From: Chrysopilus asiliformis
Taxonomy: Eukaryota; Arthropoda; Insecta; Diptera; Rhagionidae
DNA: 64,000 nt
Direction: 5' to 3'
Assembly: GCA_964034945.1 (NCBI GenBank)
Contig: OZ035960.1
Coordinates: 110,174,324-110,238,323 of the forward strand
Shown here: piece by piece, positions 47,191 through 57,482 of the stretch
Numbering within the stretch: position 1 is the first letter of the stretch
Layout: every line of letters starts with the position of its first letter
Notes under the pieces: model-generated
Seen by the model: the letters and a program-made list of their open reading frames with translations, nothing else
What the model was told of the DNA's origin: nothing
The model's database searches: none
Made by a program: the position numbers and the translations under genes

Positions 47191-47894
47191 ATGATAATTC
47201 CAAACATTAAAATTATTTTGGTGTATTTACTCCTTCAAATCACTTTCATCGTATGTTCCAACATAAATTTTACTAATAAATTTAATCAGTATTTCTTAAT
47301 TGTGAAATATTTCTTTAGGATGTAATGCGAATTAACCTATACAAAGTATCAAGTGAATATGACGTAAATGGATGCGATACTTTCTTTTTCAAACTCAGTG
47401 AGGGAAGGAGGACTAAACTTATAAACTTGTCTTGTGACATTTTAAGGCCAGCTTCCAGTTTACTTGTAAAAAAAATTTGAATTTTTTCTAAATTTTCATA
47501 TTTATGATAAAATTTTCAGGTTAAAATTATTGTGTACAAGAAAATATCGCAGGTTTACCGTCCGTGGATTGTAAATATCGAGGAAGATGCTTGTAAACTA
47601 TTAGGCGGTGCATCAGTGTCTTCAGCATTTGTTAATCTTTTTACTTCACTCAAAGAATATTGCCTCAATTGCCACGAATGCCCAATTATTGTAAGATTTC
47701 AATCGTACTCAAAGAATCTTTAATTTTTTTTCTAAATTTTTAAGGGAAATGTGACTGTACTGAATCTTCCTCTTCCACTTTCATTTGTACCCCAAATTAT
47801 CCCAGGCGGAGATTATCGGGCGAATACTTATGTCACCAATTTGGAAAAAAATTTCTCTTATTTTTCAACTTTTGTATATTTCAAAGTATACTGA
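47191..47894 (+). CDS. DUF1091-family secreted protein, gene 5 (175 aa, 4 exons)
   Basis: Exons 47191-47250, 47319-47465, 47520-47690 and 47745-47894; GT/AG introns, phase 0. Signal peptide MIIPNIKIILVYLLL. Exon 2 (49 codons, one less than genes 1-4) has VNGCDTFFFKLS and INLSCDIL. Exon 3 has YRPWIVNIEEDACKLLGG and YCLNCHECPII, a very typical DUF1091 core. Exon 4 has GNVTVLNLPLPLSFVP, IPGGDYR and ends VYFKVY. It lies between a Helitron and hairpin MITEs. Secreted; molecular role unknown. Confidence 0.88.
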
Positions 47895-48500
47895 TCGTCA
47901 TGTTATCGTATTAGAGAACATCTGTACATGATATCAAAAGCAGCCCAATTTGAAAAAAGAAATAACAAATAATATTAAAATAATTTTTAGCTTTGTTTGA
48001 AGTGACCGAAAGTATTCAATTTGAAAATCATAAATTAATGTTTGGAATTTATATATAAACAAAATAAAATTTAGTTCAAATCCCACAATGGCGTTATAAC
48101 CCCACCCCTTATATCTGTTGAAGTGTTGAAGGGATTTGGATCTAGTTTTCGTTAAAAGACATGTCATCCTTAAAAGGAATTTTTACCCCAATAAAGAAAT
48201 GTGCTTCCCGTTCCCGTTCCTTTTTTCCGTTCCTTGTAATCCCCTCCCCAGCCATCTCCCAAAATGTTTGTTGGATTGGATCCGGCTTTTTCCATTGCAT
48301 AAAAACCAATTTTACTCCCACTTAGAGGCAAAGTTCCTAAAATAATTGATTATCTTGGCAATTAAATACTGAAATGGCAACACAGGTACGCCGACATAAT
48401 TTTTAACAAAGTAGGCAACACGAATGCAACGCGAAACCCTCGAGGAAAACGGTGGCCTACTAGTAGTTACAAGTCAAAGTGCGAAGACTCTGGCGCCACG
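47895..48500. other. Downstream intergenic DNA
   Basis: No exon or bounded element recognised; a C-rich patch, CCCGTTCCCGTTCC, lies near 48207. Confidence 0.45.
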
Positions 48501-48506
48501 CCCACC

Positions 48507-48560
48507 TACTCTACTCGCAACGATCGCTTTAAATCTAAAGCGATCGTTGCGAGTAGAGTA
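48507..48560. repeat. Perfect 25-bp-arm hairpin
   Basis: TACTCTACTCGCAACGATCG and its extension pair perfectly with the inverse after a 4-base loop (AATC). Probably the core of a MITE. Confidence 0.95.
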
Positions 48561-48599
48561 CCTAAAGCGATAAAAGGATTATTAAGTCATAGGGCTGAC

Positions 48600-49550
48600 C
48601 GGGATTAGTTGGCTATAGGGGTAAGTAGACTCATTGCGGTTAAGTCAACCACGGTTGAAAACAAACCTGCGTGAATTGGACTGTTTATTCAGTCGACTGA
48701 CAGCTATCAGTGAACCAATGTCTTTAGACCACAGTGCTCTTGGAACGAACTGTGAGGGGAAAAACGAAATTTCAAGCGTGTGAGTAATTTTTTTTTCTTG
48801 TTAATTAAATTGTTTTGTAGCTTACACTTTCATTGTATTGAACTCGTCAGTGATTTCAAGTGAAAATTTATGTATGAGTTAACAAGTTAGTGAAGCATTT
48901 TCTGACCCATACTTTTTCATTTTTTTCACGAGTGTGTTAAAAATAAAATGGCGGCTTGGGGTTAGTTGACTCACAGTATACTGGGGTTAAATGACTCGAT
49001 ATGAATTACCTATATTTTTTTGTTAATTAATTTTATTTTTTTAAATTAGATTAAATTTACACCCCGATTGCGCGTGTCGTGTCGTTTTCGACAAGAGTCG
49101 TTTTACGTGTTGTTGTTAGTGTTTTCCTACCAACAACAACACGTAAAACGACTCTTGTCGAAAACGACACGACACTCGCAATCGGAGTGTTAATTTATGT
49201 TAATCAAATGTTATTAATTTTTTAAAGCATAAATTTTTTCAGAATTATTATAGTTTTTTAATATGTTCCAACACATTTTCCTCATAAAAAGTATAGAGTC
49301 CAATAACCCCGTTCACAGAGTCAACAAGCCCTAGACACGGGGTTAGTCGACTCATCGAACAACTTTTTTTAAAATGAAAAAAAATATTTGAAACACTTAT
49401 AATTAGTCAAAATAAAAGATTGACTAAGAAACACAATTGAATAAACCAACCAAAAAAGTCTTTACTGCACCTGAAATAATTACAGTAAAACTTTTATAAA
49501 GTAGATTATAAAAAGTGGGTCTACTAGGTCCGGTCTAACCTACTAGACTG
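48600..49550. repeat. Possible diverged TAGGGG-type element
   Basis: The left end TAGGGCTGACCGGGATTAG followed by AGGGGTAAGTAGACTCA parallels the TAGGGGAACCCGGGGCTAG...GGGGTAAGTATTAACA layout of 8700. The right end, near 49527, GGTCCGGTCTAACCTACTA, is weakly inverted. Repeated GTTAGT(C/T)GACTCA words occur. A hairpin (49060-49190) is nested. Confidence 0.35.
49060..49190. repeat. Long hairpin (about 55-bp arms)
   Basis: GATTGCGCGTGTCGTGTCGT...ACGTGTTGTTGTTAG is followed after a short loop by its inverse, ending GACACTCGCAATCGGAGTG. The arms differ at only a few bases, and both ends carry ACACCCCGATTGC / CAATCGGAGTGT. Confidence 0.95.
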
Positions 49551-49626
49551 GTAAGAGATAAGTGAAACTAGAAAATTGGATTTTTTTTGCCAGGTGTTAT
49601 AAACTTATTGTAATAAGCGAAGACAA

Positions 49627-49914
49627 TGACTGTGTTTACATTAGGACTTTTTTTGAGGCAGCACGTCTTTCGCTCCGGCCAAGTGATGGTGAGAGACGCA
49701 GTGGGGAGGGCTACCAAAAAATGCGAACGAAGTTTAGATTCACTTAAAATTATCGGTCGCAAACCGGTTTTTGAGTTTGGTCGTTGAAACCTATGTCTTT
49801 AGTTTTGTTGATGAAACCGGTTTAGTGAATCCAGATGAAGCAAACCGTGTGCACACGGCAGAAAAATGAGGAAAGACGTGCCGCCTCAAAATGAATCCCA
49901 ATTTAAACACAGTC
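49627..49914. mobile_element. MITE with ACTGTGTTTA ends
   Basis: ACTGTGTTTACATTAGGAC and the inverted ACTGTGTTTAAATTGGGATT are terminal repeats, continuing to GGCAGCACGTCTTTC / GGCGGCACGTCTTTC. CAATG occurs on both sides (about 49626 and 49912), a possible duplication. Confidence 0.65.
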
Positions 49915-50254
49915 AATGAAGTCAAATACAAAACTCAACTTATTCGAACCAGGGGATACAAGAACGAGGACTTAGACCAAGGATGGCCCCAATTTGCCTT
50001 CGAAAGGAAGTAGATTGGACCAAAAATAGTAGTAGATTGATATTAATAGTAGCAGATTTTCAAAAAAAAAACCTTTTCTACCTATGCCGATATACGAATT
50101 TGTATAACTAACGCTAAATAGCTTTATCATTCATAATACCAAAATTCTATCAACAAAAAACTTGCAGTAGTTCAGAAAATGACATTTAAAAACTTCTTTT
50201 GTATTGGCTGCCTCCTATTTAATTTCGTTAGAAGCTTTTTACATTCAACATGTA

Positions 50255-51156
50255 AAGGGTGGTTAAATTTTAAGGGCCGATGTTGAATGTGAACCACACC
50301 TAAACGTCAAGTTTTTTTCTGCATTTCATTTGACATTTCTCAATTTCAGACTAACTCAATTTGAACCATGGAAAGATACACAATCGAGCAACGCGTTAAA
50401 GTTATTCAGGCTTATTATGAAAATTTTCGAAGAAAATCATCTTCAGTGATGAGGCACATTTTCACCTCAGTGGATTCGTCAATAAGCAGAACAGCCGCAT
50501 TTGGGCGAATGATAATCCAAGAGTGATTGTCAAAAAACCAATGCACCCACAAAGAGTGACTGTTTGGTGCGGTTTATGGGCTGGCGGCATCATCGGGCCG
50601 TATTTTTTCCAAAATGAGGCAGTTCCTGTGAATGGTGTTCGCTATCGTGAGATGATAACGAACTTGTTATGGCCCGAATTGGAAGATATGGATGTGGACG
50701 ATATGTGGTTTCAACAGGACGGTGCCACTTGCCACACAGCTACCGAAACAATCGCCCTTTTGCGCGACAAATTTAATGGCCGTGTTATCTCACGTGGTGG
50801 CGATGTCAATTGGCCGCCAAGATCATGTGATTTGACACCGTTGGACTTCTTTCTTTGGGGTTATTTGAAAGAAAAGGTGTACGTCGATAAGCCAGCAACA
50901 ATTCAAGAGCTAAAGGATGAGATAATTCGGCACATTAACGGCATAGAACCTCAATTATGCCTCAGCGTCATCGAAAATTTGGACCATCGGATGGAGGTGT
51001 GCCGCCGAGGTCGCGGCGGCCATTCGATTGTGTATCTTTCCATGGTTCAAATTGAGTTAGTCTGAAATTGAGAAATGTCAAATGAAATGCAGAAAAAAAC
51101 TTGACGTTTAGGTGTGGTTCACATTCAACATCGGCCCTTAAAATCTAACCACCCTT
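50255..51156 (+). mobile_element. DD41D (rosa-like) Tc1/mariner element, internally deleted, 133-bp TIRs
   Basis: TA at 50253-50254 and 51157-51158. The terminal inverted repeats, AAGGGTGGTTAAATTTTAAG at the left and its inverse at the right, run 133 bp with about one mismatch (50255-50387 and 51024-51156). They include the transposase start codon (50368) on one side and the last codons on the other. The middle of the gene is deleted at about 50422. Confidence 0.88.
50368..51065 (+). pseudogene. DD41D transposase with N-terminal domain deleted
   Basis: The N-terminal 18 codons (MERYTIEQRVKVIQAYYENF) are joined out of frame to the catalytic half. The catalytic half reads on from about 50430: KIIFSDEAHFHLSGFVNKQN, VTVWCGLWAGGIIGPYFFQN, WFQQDGATCHT, WPPRSCDLTPLDFFLWGY, and ends at TGA 51063-51065. 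All three catalytic Asp (FSDE, QQDG, TPLDF) are present and the last two are 41 residues apart, as in the rosa group. The DNA-binding helix-turn-helix is missing, so the copy is inactive. Confidence 0.88.
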
Positions 51157-51449
51157 TATAATACAATTTTTTGGGTGATTCATGTATTTTACAAAAAATA
51201 GTAGTAGATTTGATTTACTACGCACTGAAGCTTTTGAAGGCCAAAATAGTAGTAGATTTACTACAATTGTAGTAGGGGGACATCGCTGACGTAGACGTTT
51301 GGTACATTCGTCTGACTCAAGCCGAATGTAGCCAAACTTAGGCGAATCACATCGGACGTGAAAGTTGATCATGATGGCGAACGCAACATCTGAACTCTCA
51401 CGTTCGCTGTAATTCACGATTATTCGCCGAAACTCCGATGCCGACATTT

Positions 51450-52850
51450 TAACTTGTAGCTTGTGGTTTATCTAAAGATGGTTGGTGATAATTTACACCT
51501 AGTCGACAATGATTTATTTATTCAAATCCTAGACAAATGACTGGTGAGGGGGCGGGTGTCAGAAAAGGGAAATTTTTTCGTACCTCGAAATAAATTCAAA
51601 AAATAAGAAAAGCTACAATTGCCAGGGGCCAATCGTCAAATACTCTATATGAGGCAAAATATTTATGAAACAATTCATTTGTATGGGAGATAGTTATTAT
51701 TGGCCAATGTCAACAAATTTTTAGCCACCGATAAATCGATTTAGTGAACGCATTTCAAACAAAAAGAGCCGTCTAGCTCGATTCAATGGCCGTTAAAAGT
51801 TTCATGGAATCCACCATAAGACAGTTGAAATTGTTTGAATATCACTAAATATACATTACAAGTAGACAATTTTAATATGTATTTATATCTATATTGCACA
51901 AATCAAAAGTTTTTTTGTTAAATAGGAAAGATCAGCTGTGACATACTTATTCTACATCTCTCATTGACTTAAAGCCTGTCATGTGTTTATATTCATATTC
52001 GAAGGAATGTTTTAAGGGCCAATTTTAATAAAACAACTACAAATTTTCTATACGTCGGAAACAGTATGGCGACTTGATGTCGACAAACTCGACAGTGACA
52101 AATCTTCGATTTATTTTCATTCATATCCAATTCCCGACACAGACTGGAATTTATCCTTATTCAAGTTGAGTATATGCCCACATAAATATAAATAAACAAT
52201 ATTCAGCATCTTCATTGTATCTATACAGGATACACTTTTCATACCAAAAATTTTCTTAATTTCAGCAGAAAAGCGACTTTAATCTTGGAATCTGACTGAT
52301 TTTTTCCTTCTATCTTATGGATACATAGATATTTGTTATAAGGACCAAAATAAGACAGGATGACAAAAATGAATTGTGAATGAAAATCACTTTCGTATAT
52401 CTTTTCGGTTGGGGAGTCCTGCATTCATAATATATACAAACACAGTTTCCCCTTTCAGATTCGAAAAAAAATTATCCTAACGCACTTCATTCCACTTGAA
52501 TCTAGTCAGACAGACACATAAATGATCCTGACTCCTGACTTGACTGCAAGGGCGCTGTGATTATTCCATGTGCCGCCAGGAGATTTTTGCTACAAAAGAA
52601 ACATTTCGCCGGATGTGCGTCGATTTGTCTCAGGATATCAGTGACGTTTTTGGCATCTATCCCACTGCTGAATATAGAGAAGGCAATTGGTAAAATTGTC
52701 TAGATTGGATAAACAGATATTACAAATGCAAATTTATCTTCAGTAATGTTTAACAGTCTAAAAACAATTATATTGACTATTGACCTAAATATTGATTAAC
52801 GCTGCGGATATTGAATTGTTTGCAGAAGGCAAAATCGTCTTTATAAGTGA
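51450..52850. other. Intergenic DNA, nothing firm
   Basis: AT-rich with no supported exon, RNA or element ends. TTTGACGATTGGCCCCTGGCAATTGTAG-type words near 51615 and 53245 are inverted relatives flanking 51600-53275, a possible older element. Confidence 0.4.
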
Positions 52851-53275
52851 CTACAGCATAGCATAAAAAAAATTATTTAAAAAGTCACTTACTCTTTGAG
52901 ATATTGAGTCCGTCTGTCCGTCCGTCCGTGAACACCATAATTTTCGAAAGAATTGAGCTAGACACATGAAATTTTGTATATCTACGTTTCTCGTAAACTG
53001 TAAGGCTAAGTGCATGAAAGGGAAAAATCGGACCATTCTTTTCTCCCTCCCCTATATAAACGAAACAGTTTTCTCGAAAAAGGTGAAACGCATAAAAAAA
53101 TTTATGAAGGTAAAATGTGTTTAAAATATGATTTTACATAACCGTTCCATACATCAAAATCCAATCGCACCACTCTTATTTACCTCTTCTATACAAATGA
53201 ATTTTTTCAAATAAACATTTTGTCTGTCATCATATAGAGTATTTGACGATGGGCCCCTGGCAATTGTAGATTTTC
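52850..53275 (-). repeat. Diverged F2-family fragment
   Basis: Shares GTCCGTCTGTCCGTCCG, ATTGAGCTAGACACATGAAA, CGTTTCTCGTAAACTG, AAGGCTAAGT and the downstream CATACATCAAAATCCAATCG with 13257-14738 and 63000-63400. Confidence 0.55.
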
Positions 53276-53285
53276 TTATCTTTAA

Positions 53286-53453
53286 CACGTTCGTGACATT
53301 GTGTACCACTGGTGGTACATGTACAGTTTTTTAAAACCGCGCGGTATTTTTTTTTTTTTTGTTTTTTTGTGTTTTTTTTCGCTAGTGTACCACTCGTGGC
53401 ACGCGATGTCCAAATGTAAAAAAAAAGTTGAAAAAGCAAAGGTCACGAACGTG
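53286..53453. mobile_element. TTAA MITE, CACGTTCG family, copy B
   Basis: 168 bp between TTAA at 53282-53285 and 53454-53457. Ends CACGTTCGTGACATTG and inverted CACGTTCGTGACC. Same GTACCACTGGTGGTAC core as copy A at 11866. Confidence 0.85.
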
Positions 53454-53592
53454 TTAAAACAATTTTTAATGTTTAATACACGTTATTAATATTTTCAGGA
53501 AATTTTCAAGAAGTTTTTATTTTTCATAAGGAGGAAGCTAAAAATACATTTAAAAAAAACATTATAATTTTTCCCAATAAATTTCAAGCGGA

Positions 53593-54434
53593 TTACAATA
53601 TTTTAAAGCTTATTTTTACATTAAAAATCAAAGTATTTTGCAATTTATTTGTGAAGGTCGTATCGACCATATACTGGCCTTTAGGTAAAACTCGTGGTAT
53701 AAAACCCAATATCGGTAGGGGAATATTGTCAAGAGATGCATTTCCCTGAAATAACAGAAAAAATTATTATATTTTCATAATGAAATCAAAAACTAGGGGT
53801 ATTGACGCTTTATATTAATCTTTTTTATTTATTGTCTGTTTTGGTAAACAAAGTAGCATCTAAATGTCCAAACAATAACCAGAATGAAAAATAAATAAAA
53901 TATTGTGAAAATTTCCTAATTAAAACTTACAATTAGTGGACACGAATCACAAAATACTTTGCAATGATCTCTCACTTCCTCTAACATTCTCTTAAAAGCT
54001 GAAAATGGCGAGTCACCGTCTAGTAATTTACAAATATCCAAAGTTACATCCACTCCCCAAAGTCTGAATTTATTTTCAATCTTTTTAAAAACCATTACAT
54101 GGGCCTAAAACTCTAAAAATAATTAAAACAAAAAACTAACATTGAACAATTATATTACATAATATGTTGTAACTGGCTCCCGAAAGTAACATGAAAAATT
54201 TATGTGATTGATGCCCTTTCGATTAGATTTGGTCAATAGACATGTCGGATCTGTACAAACACTTAGATTTTGTCTGCATCGCACACCATTTAACAAATGT
54301 CTCATCGAAAACTTGAAAAAAATATATTTTCTTTAAAATTTTAAATTTAAAGATTTTTTTAAATTTACAGATAAGGAAATCAATTCCGATATTATGAACG
54401 CCAAGAATATAAAAATATTACGATTAAACTTCAT
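53593..54434 (-). CDS. DUF1091-family secreted protein, gene 6 (181 aa, 4 exons)
   Basis: Exons in coding order: 54434-54369, 54311-54159, 54104-53931, 53745-53593. Signal peptide MKFNRNIFIFLAFIISELI. Exon 2 has VRCRQNLSVCTDPTCLLT and INFSCYFREPV. Exon 3 has FRLWGVDVTLDICKLLDG and HCKVFCDSCPLI. Exon 4 has GNASLDNIPLPILGFIP, LPKGQYMVD and ends KISFKIL. Exons 2-4 are each one codon longer (153/174/153) than in genes 1-3, a signature shared with genes 7 and 8. Donor GTAAGT after exon 3. Secreted; function unknown. Confidence 0.88.
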
Positions 54435-54998
54435 TTTTAAAAACCGTCACATGAAGGCTTCAAAAATTGTTAAAATACTGATAGAATTTTTGACAATGAC
54501 TAACTAAATATTGATAAAAGATCTCAATTTTTAAATTGGCGGAAGTCAGTTCGTTAAAATGTGATTTTTAAAGAATTTTTAGTACCTACTGATTATTGTA
54601 TATTTTGAATTTAAACTATTTTTTATCACATACCATCTATGTTTCGACTTCGTAATTATTTGTAATTACAAGATTTGATCATTTAAAAATGTCTAAACAT
54701 TTCGTGTAAACAACACTGAATTAATCGTGAGTGAAATTGACGAATTTTTGAAGGATTGAAGATTATTTTGTTGAGATTATTTGAATATTTCGATTTATTA
54801 AACTACGCTTGCAAATATTAGTTCAAATAATCGAAATTTGACTGTATAGGTTATGAATTTAATTGAGTGGTGAACTATGGTCGTGTTTCTTGTACTTAAG
54901 GATTAAGTTAAAGCAATTAATTAAAGCAGACAAGGGACTAAGAAGTAGGAGGAACATAGAGTTCACGTATAGCCTAGAACATGTCCTTCATTACCAAC
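54435..54998. other. Upstream region of gene 6
   Basis: AT-rich; no core promoter element can be assigned and no bounded repeat is seen. Confidence 0.4.
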
Positions 54999-55000
54999 TA

Positions 55001-55555
55001 TCGGGTCTTTCAACAAGGACATAACAATTTTGTATTTAAATGAAACACAGAATAATTGAGATATCGGACTGAAATTTATTCCAGGTGTAGTGGACGTGTT
55101 ACATTTAAGTATGAAATTCGATGTCGTTCATTTGGCCACCGCGAGCACGTTTGCAGATTGATTCTTTGGAGCCAATTTTCCACCACTCTTCCACACATAT
55201 CGGCCGGAACGTTGGCAATTTCGCATTGGATATTGTCCCTGAGCTCCTCTAACGTTGTTGGCTTGTTGGCATAAACCAACGACTTAACATAACACCATAA
55301 AAAGAAATCCAACGGCGTTAAATCGCATGAGCGAGGTGGCCATTCGACCGGACCATTTCTCGAGATTATACGATTGCGACCACCAAATCAGAATTTCGGT
55401 AGTAAGTTTTAATAATTTCCAAACGTTGCTCGTTCGTGAACTTCACCATGATAAAAATGTAAACCTTGACTGACGTTTTAGCATTGCCAGATCATAAAAA
55501 AAATTTTAGGGTGCGTTTTTATTAAAACACAAAATGTCCTTGTTGAAAGACCCTT
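55001..55555 (-). mobile_element. Second deleted DD41D-like Tc1/mariner element (555 bp)
   Basis: The ends share GGGTCTTTCAACAAGGACAT in inverted orientation. TA occurs at 54999-55000 and 55556-55557. The minus strand carries both ends of a transposase gene with the middle deleted. Confidence 0.85.
55076..55449 (-). pseudogene. Internally deleted transposase, N- and C-terminal pieces only
   Basis: From ATG at 55449 the minus strand reads MVKFTNEQRLEIIKTYYRNS and stops. About 20 bases later it enters the C-terminal part, WPPRSCDLTPLDFFLWCYVK ... CGRVVENWLQRINLQTC, ending at 55076. Only the third catalytic Asp remains. A different lineage from the copy at 50368 (different TIR and sequence) but with the same deletion style. 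Confidence 0.85.
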
Positions 55556-55670
55556 TACTAAGGCATATGTATATTCCAAAACCACATTAAAATCGATTCA
55601 TTAGGACGGGATCTACATTCGAGAGTATAGAGTTATCGATATATCGATCAAAGCTATTATATAAGTTACA

Positions 55671-55885
55671 GTAGAATACCGGTAATGATAATTCATATTT
55701 ATTTTTGATTTTGAGGACAACAAAACATCTTATAATTCTTATTTCCAAATGAAACTCCCGTGAATTCGTATTTTTTTCCTTTTTTTACCCTTGATAATTC
55801 GTAATCCCGCTATTTGGAATATCTCGATAATTCGTAATTATCCGTCGGTTCCTTTAAACATGAATTATCGGGATTCTGTAACATG
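55671..55885. mobile_element. pogo/Tigger-type MITE, diverged copy
   Basis: CAGTAGAATACCGGTAATGA at the left and the inverted CAGAATCCCGATAATTCAT at the right, TA on both sides. Internal GATAATTCGTAATCCCGCTA resembles 46504-46676. Confidence 0.7.
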
Positions 55886-55941
55886 TTTGCTAGTAAACCG
55901 TTGCGCCACATAAAAACTTTAAGTTTAATCATCATATCATA

Positions 55942-56594
55942 TCATACTAATACATAAAAATGAGTTGGTGTCTGTCTGTCTGTCTGTATGTCTGTTCCTC
56001 TTTCACGCAAAAACGGCTGAACCGATTGACTTGAAATTTGGTATAAGTGTCTGTGGTAGTTCTGGTTCCAATATAGGCATACGGAAAAGTAGCGCGAGGG
56101 ATGGGGGAGTAAGGGGAGGGGGTAAAGTAATCTCGAAACTCAGTTTTTGCGCTATGTTACTCTTTCGCGGGGAAACTACTGAATCGATTGGCCTGAAATT
56201 TGGCATGGATGTTCGTCGGGGGTCCAGCCCCAACAAAGACCCATTAAAAAGTAGCCCGAGAGGTGGGGGCAGTAAGGAGAGGGGGTAAAGTCATCTCGAA
56301 ACTTAGTTTTTCCTCTGTGTTACTCTTTCGCGGGGAAACTACTGAACCGATTGGCCTGAAATTTGGCATAGATGATTGTCGGGGATCCAGCCCCAACATA
56401 CACCCATTAAAAAAAAGCCCGAGAGGTGGGGGGAGTAAGGGGAGGGGGTAAAGTCATCTCGAAACTTAGCTCTTCCTCTATGTTACCCTTTCGCGGGGAA
56501 ACTATCGAACCGATTGGCCTGAAGTTTAGCTCCAATATAGACCATAAAAAAAATTGAAAAAACTTAACCCGGCAACGACGGGTATGCAAGCTAG
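55942..56594 (+). mobile_element. Helitron-type element (family H1), long copy
   Basis: Starts TCATACTAATACATAAAAAT, then GTCTGTCTGTCTGT. About three tandem units of roughly 165 bp follow (each with TCGCGGGGAAACTACTGAA, GCCTGAAATTTGGCAT and GGTGGGGG). It ends with the hairpin CCCGGCAACGACGGG and CTAG at 56591-56594, followed by T. No Rep/helicase ORF, so mobilised in trans if at all. Confidence 0.8.
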
Positions 56595-57482
56595 TGTATA
56601 ATATCTCTGAAACTAATCATCCGATTGTGATGAAATTTTGTCAAAAATAAAGTCTGAAGTATTTTCAATTTAATGGAAAAAACGGCATTCAAAACTTTTC
56701 ATTGGATAAAAAGATATTGAATTTTGGCCGATGAAAACTGATCGTGACCACTGTGTGTTATTCCAATTCGACATACCTAGCAAATCTCTTGCGCCCTGGC
56801 CTACTTCGTCGATTCACCTAAGGCAGCGTCTGGATATTATAAATAAAAATTTTACAGTGTAATTTAAATGAGGTGTTTATTTTAAAATTAACTTGATTAT
56901 GCTATTTTAAAATAAAGCTTAACATTCATAATAAAAATGTTTTCTTCTTTCGCCGTCAGATTAAAGTCAATTATATACTGCCCTTTAGATATAAATGTTG
57001 GAATAAAATTTAAAGCAGGTAGAGGTTGATTTGTAAGAGACGCATTTCCCTGAAATAAAATTAAAAATTTATACAAGCCGCTATAAAAAAAACCCTTTTT
57101 CAAAAAAAAAATTGAATTACAATCAATGGACACTGGTCGCAGAAAACTACACAGTGTTCTTTCACATCCTGCAAAATTGTTTTAAAAGCCGAGAATGGTG
57201 AGTTTCCATCTAATAATTTACAAATATCCAAATTAATATCAACTGCCCAATTTCTATATTTATTTTTGATTTTCTTCAAAACGATTATATGAGCCTAAAA
57301 TTTATACTTTCAACAGTAAAGTGTAAAAATTACTTAATTTACGTAAAATGATAGAACCGGCTCTCGAAACATACATCCAAAGTTGATCTCATTAATACTT
57401 TTTCTTCTAGATTGGGTCACTGCACACATCGGGTTTGTGCAAATAGTGATATTGTGTCGGCATCGAACATCGGTTAATAAAA

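Noticed and set aside
52851..53036. Open frame near 52.9 kb on the minus strand
   Set aside because: Part of an F2-family fragment; similar frames recur in other copies of the repeat.
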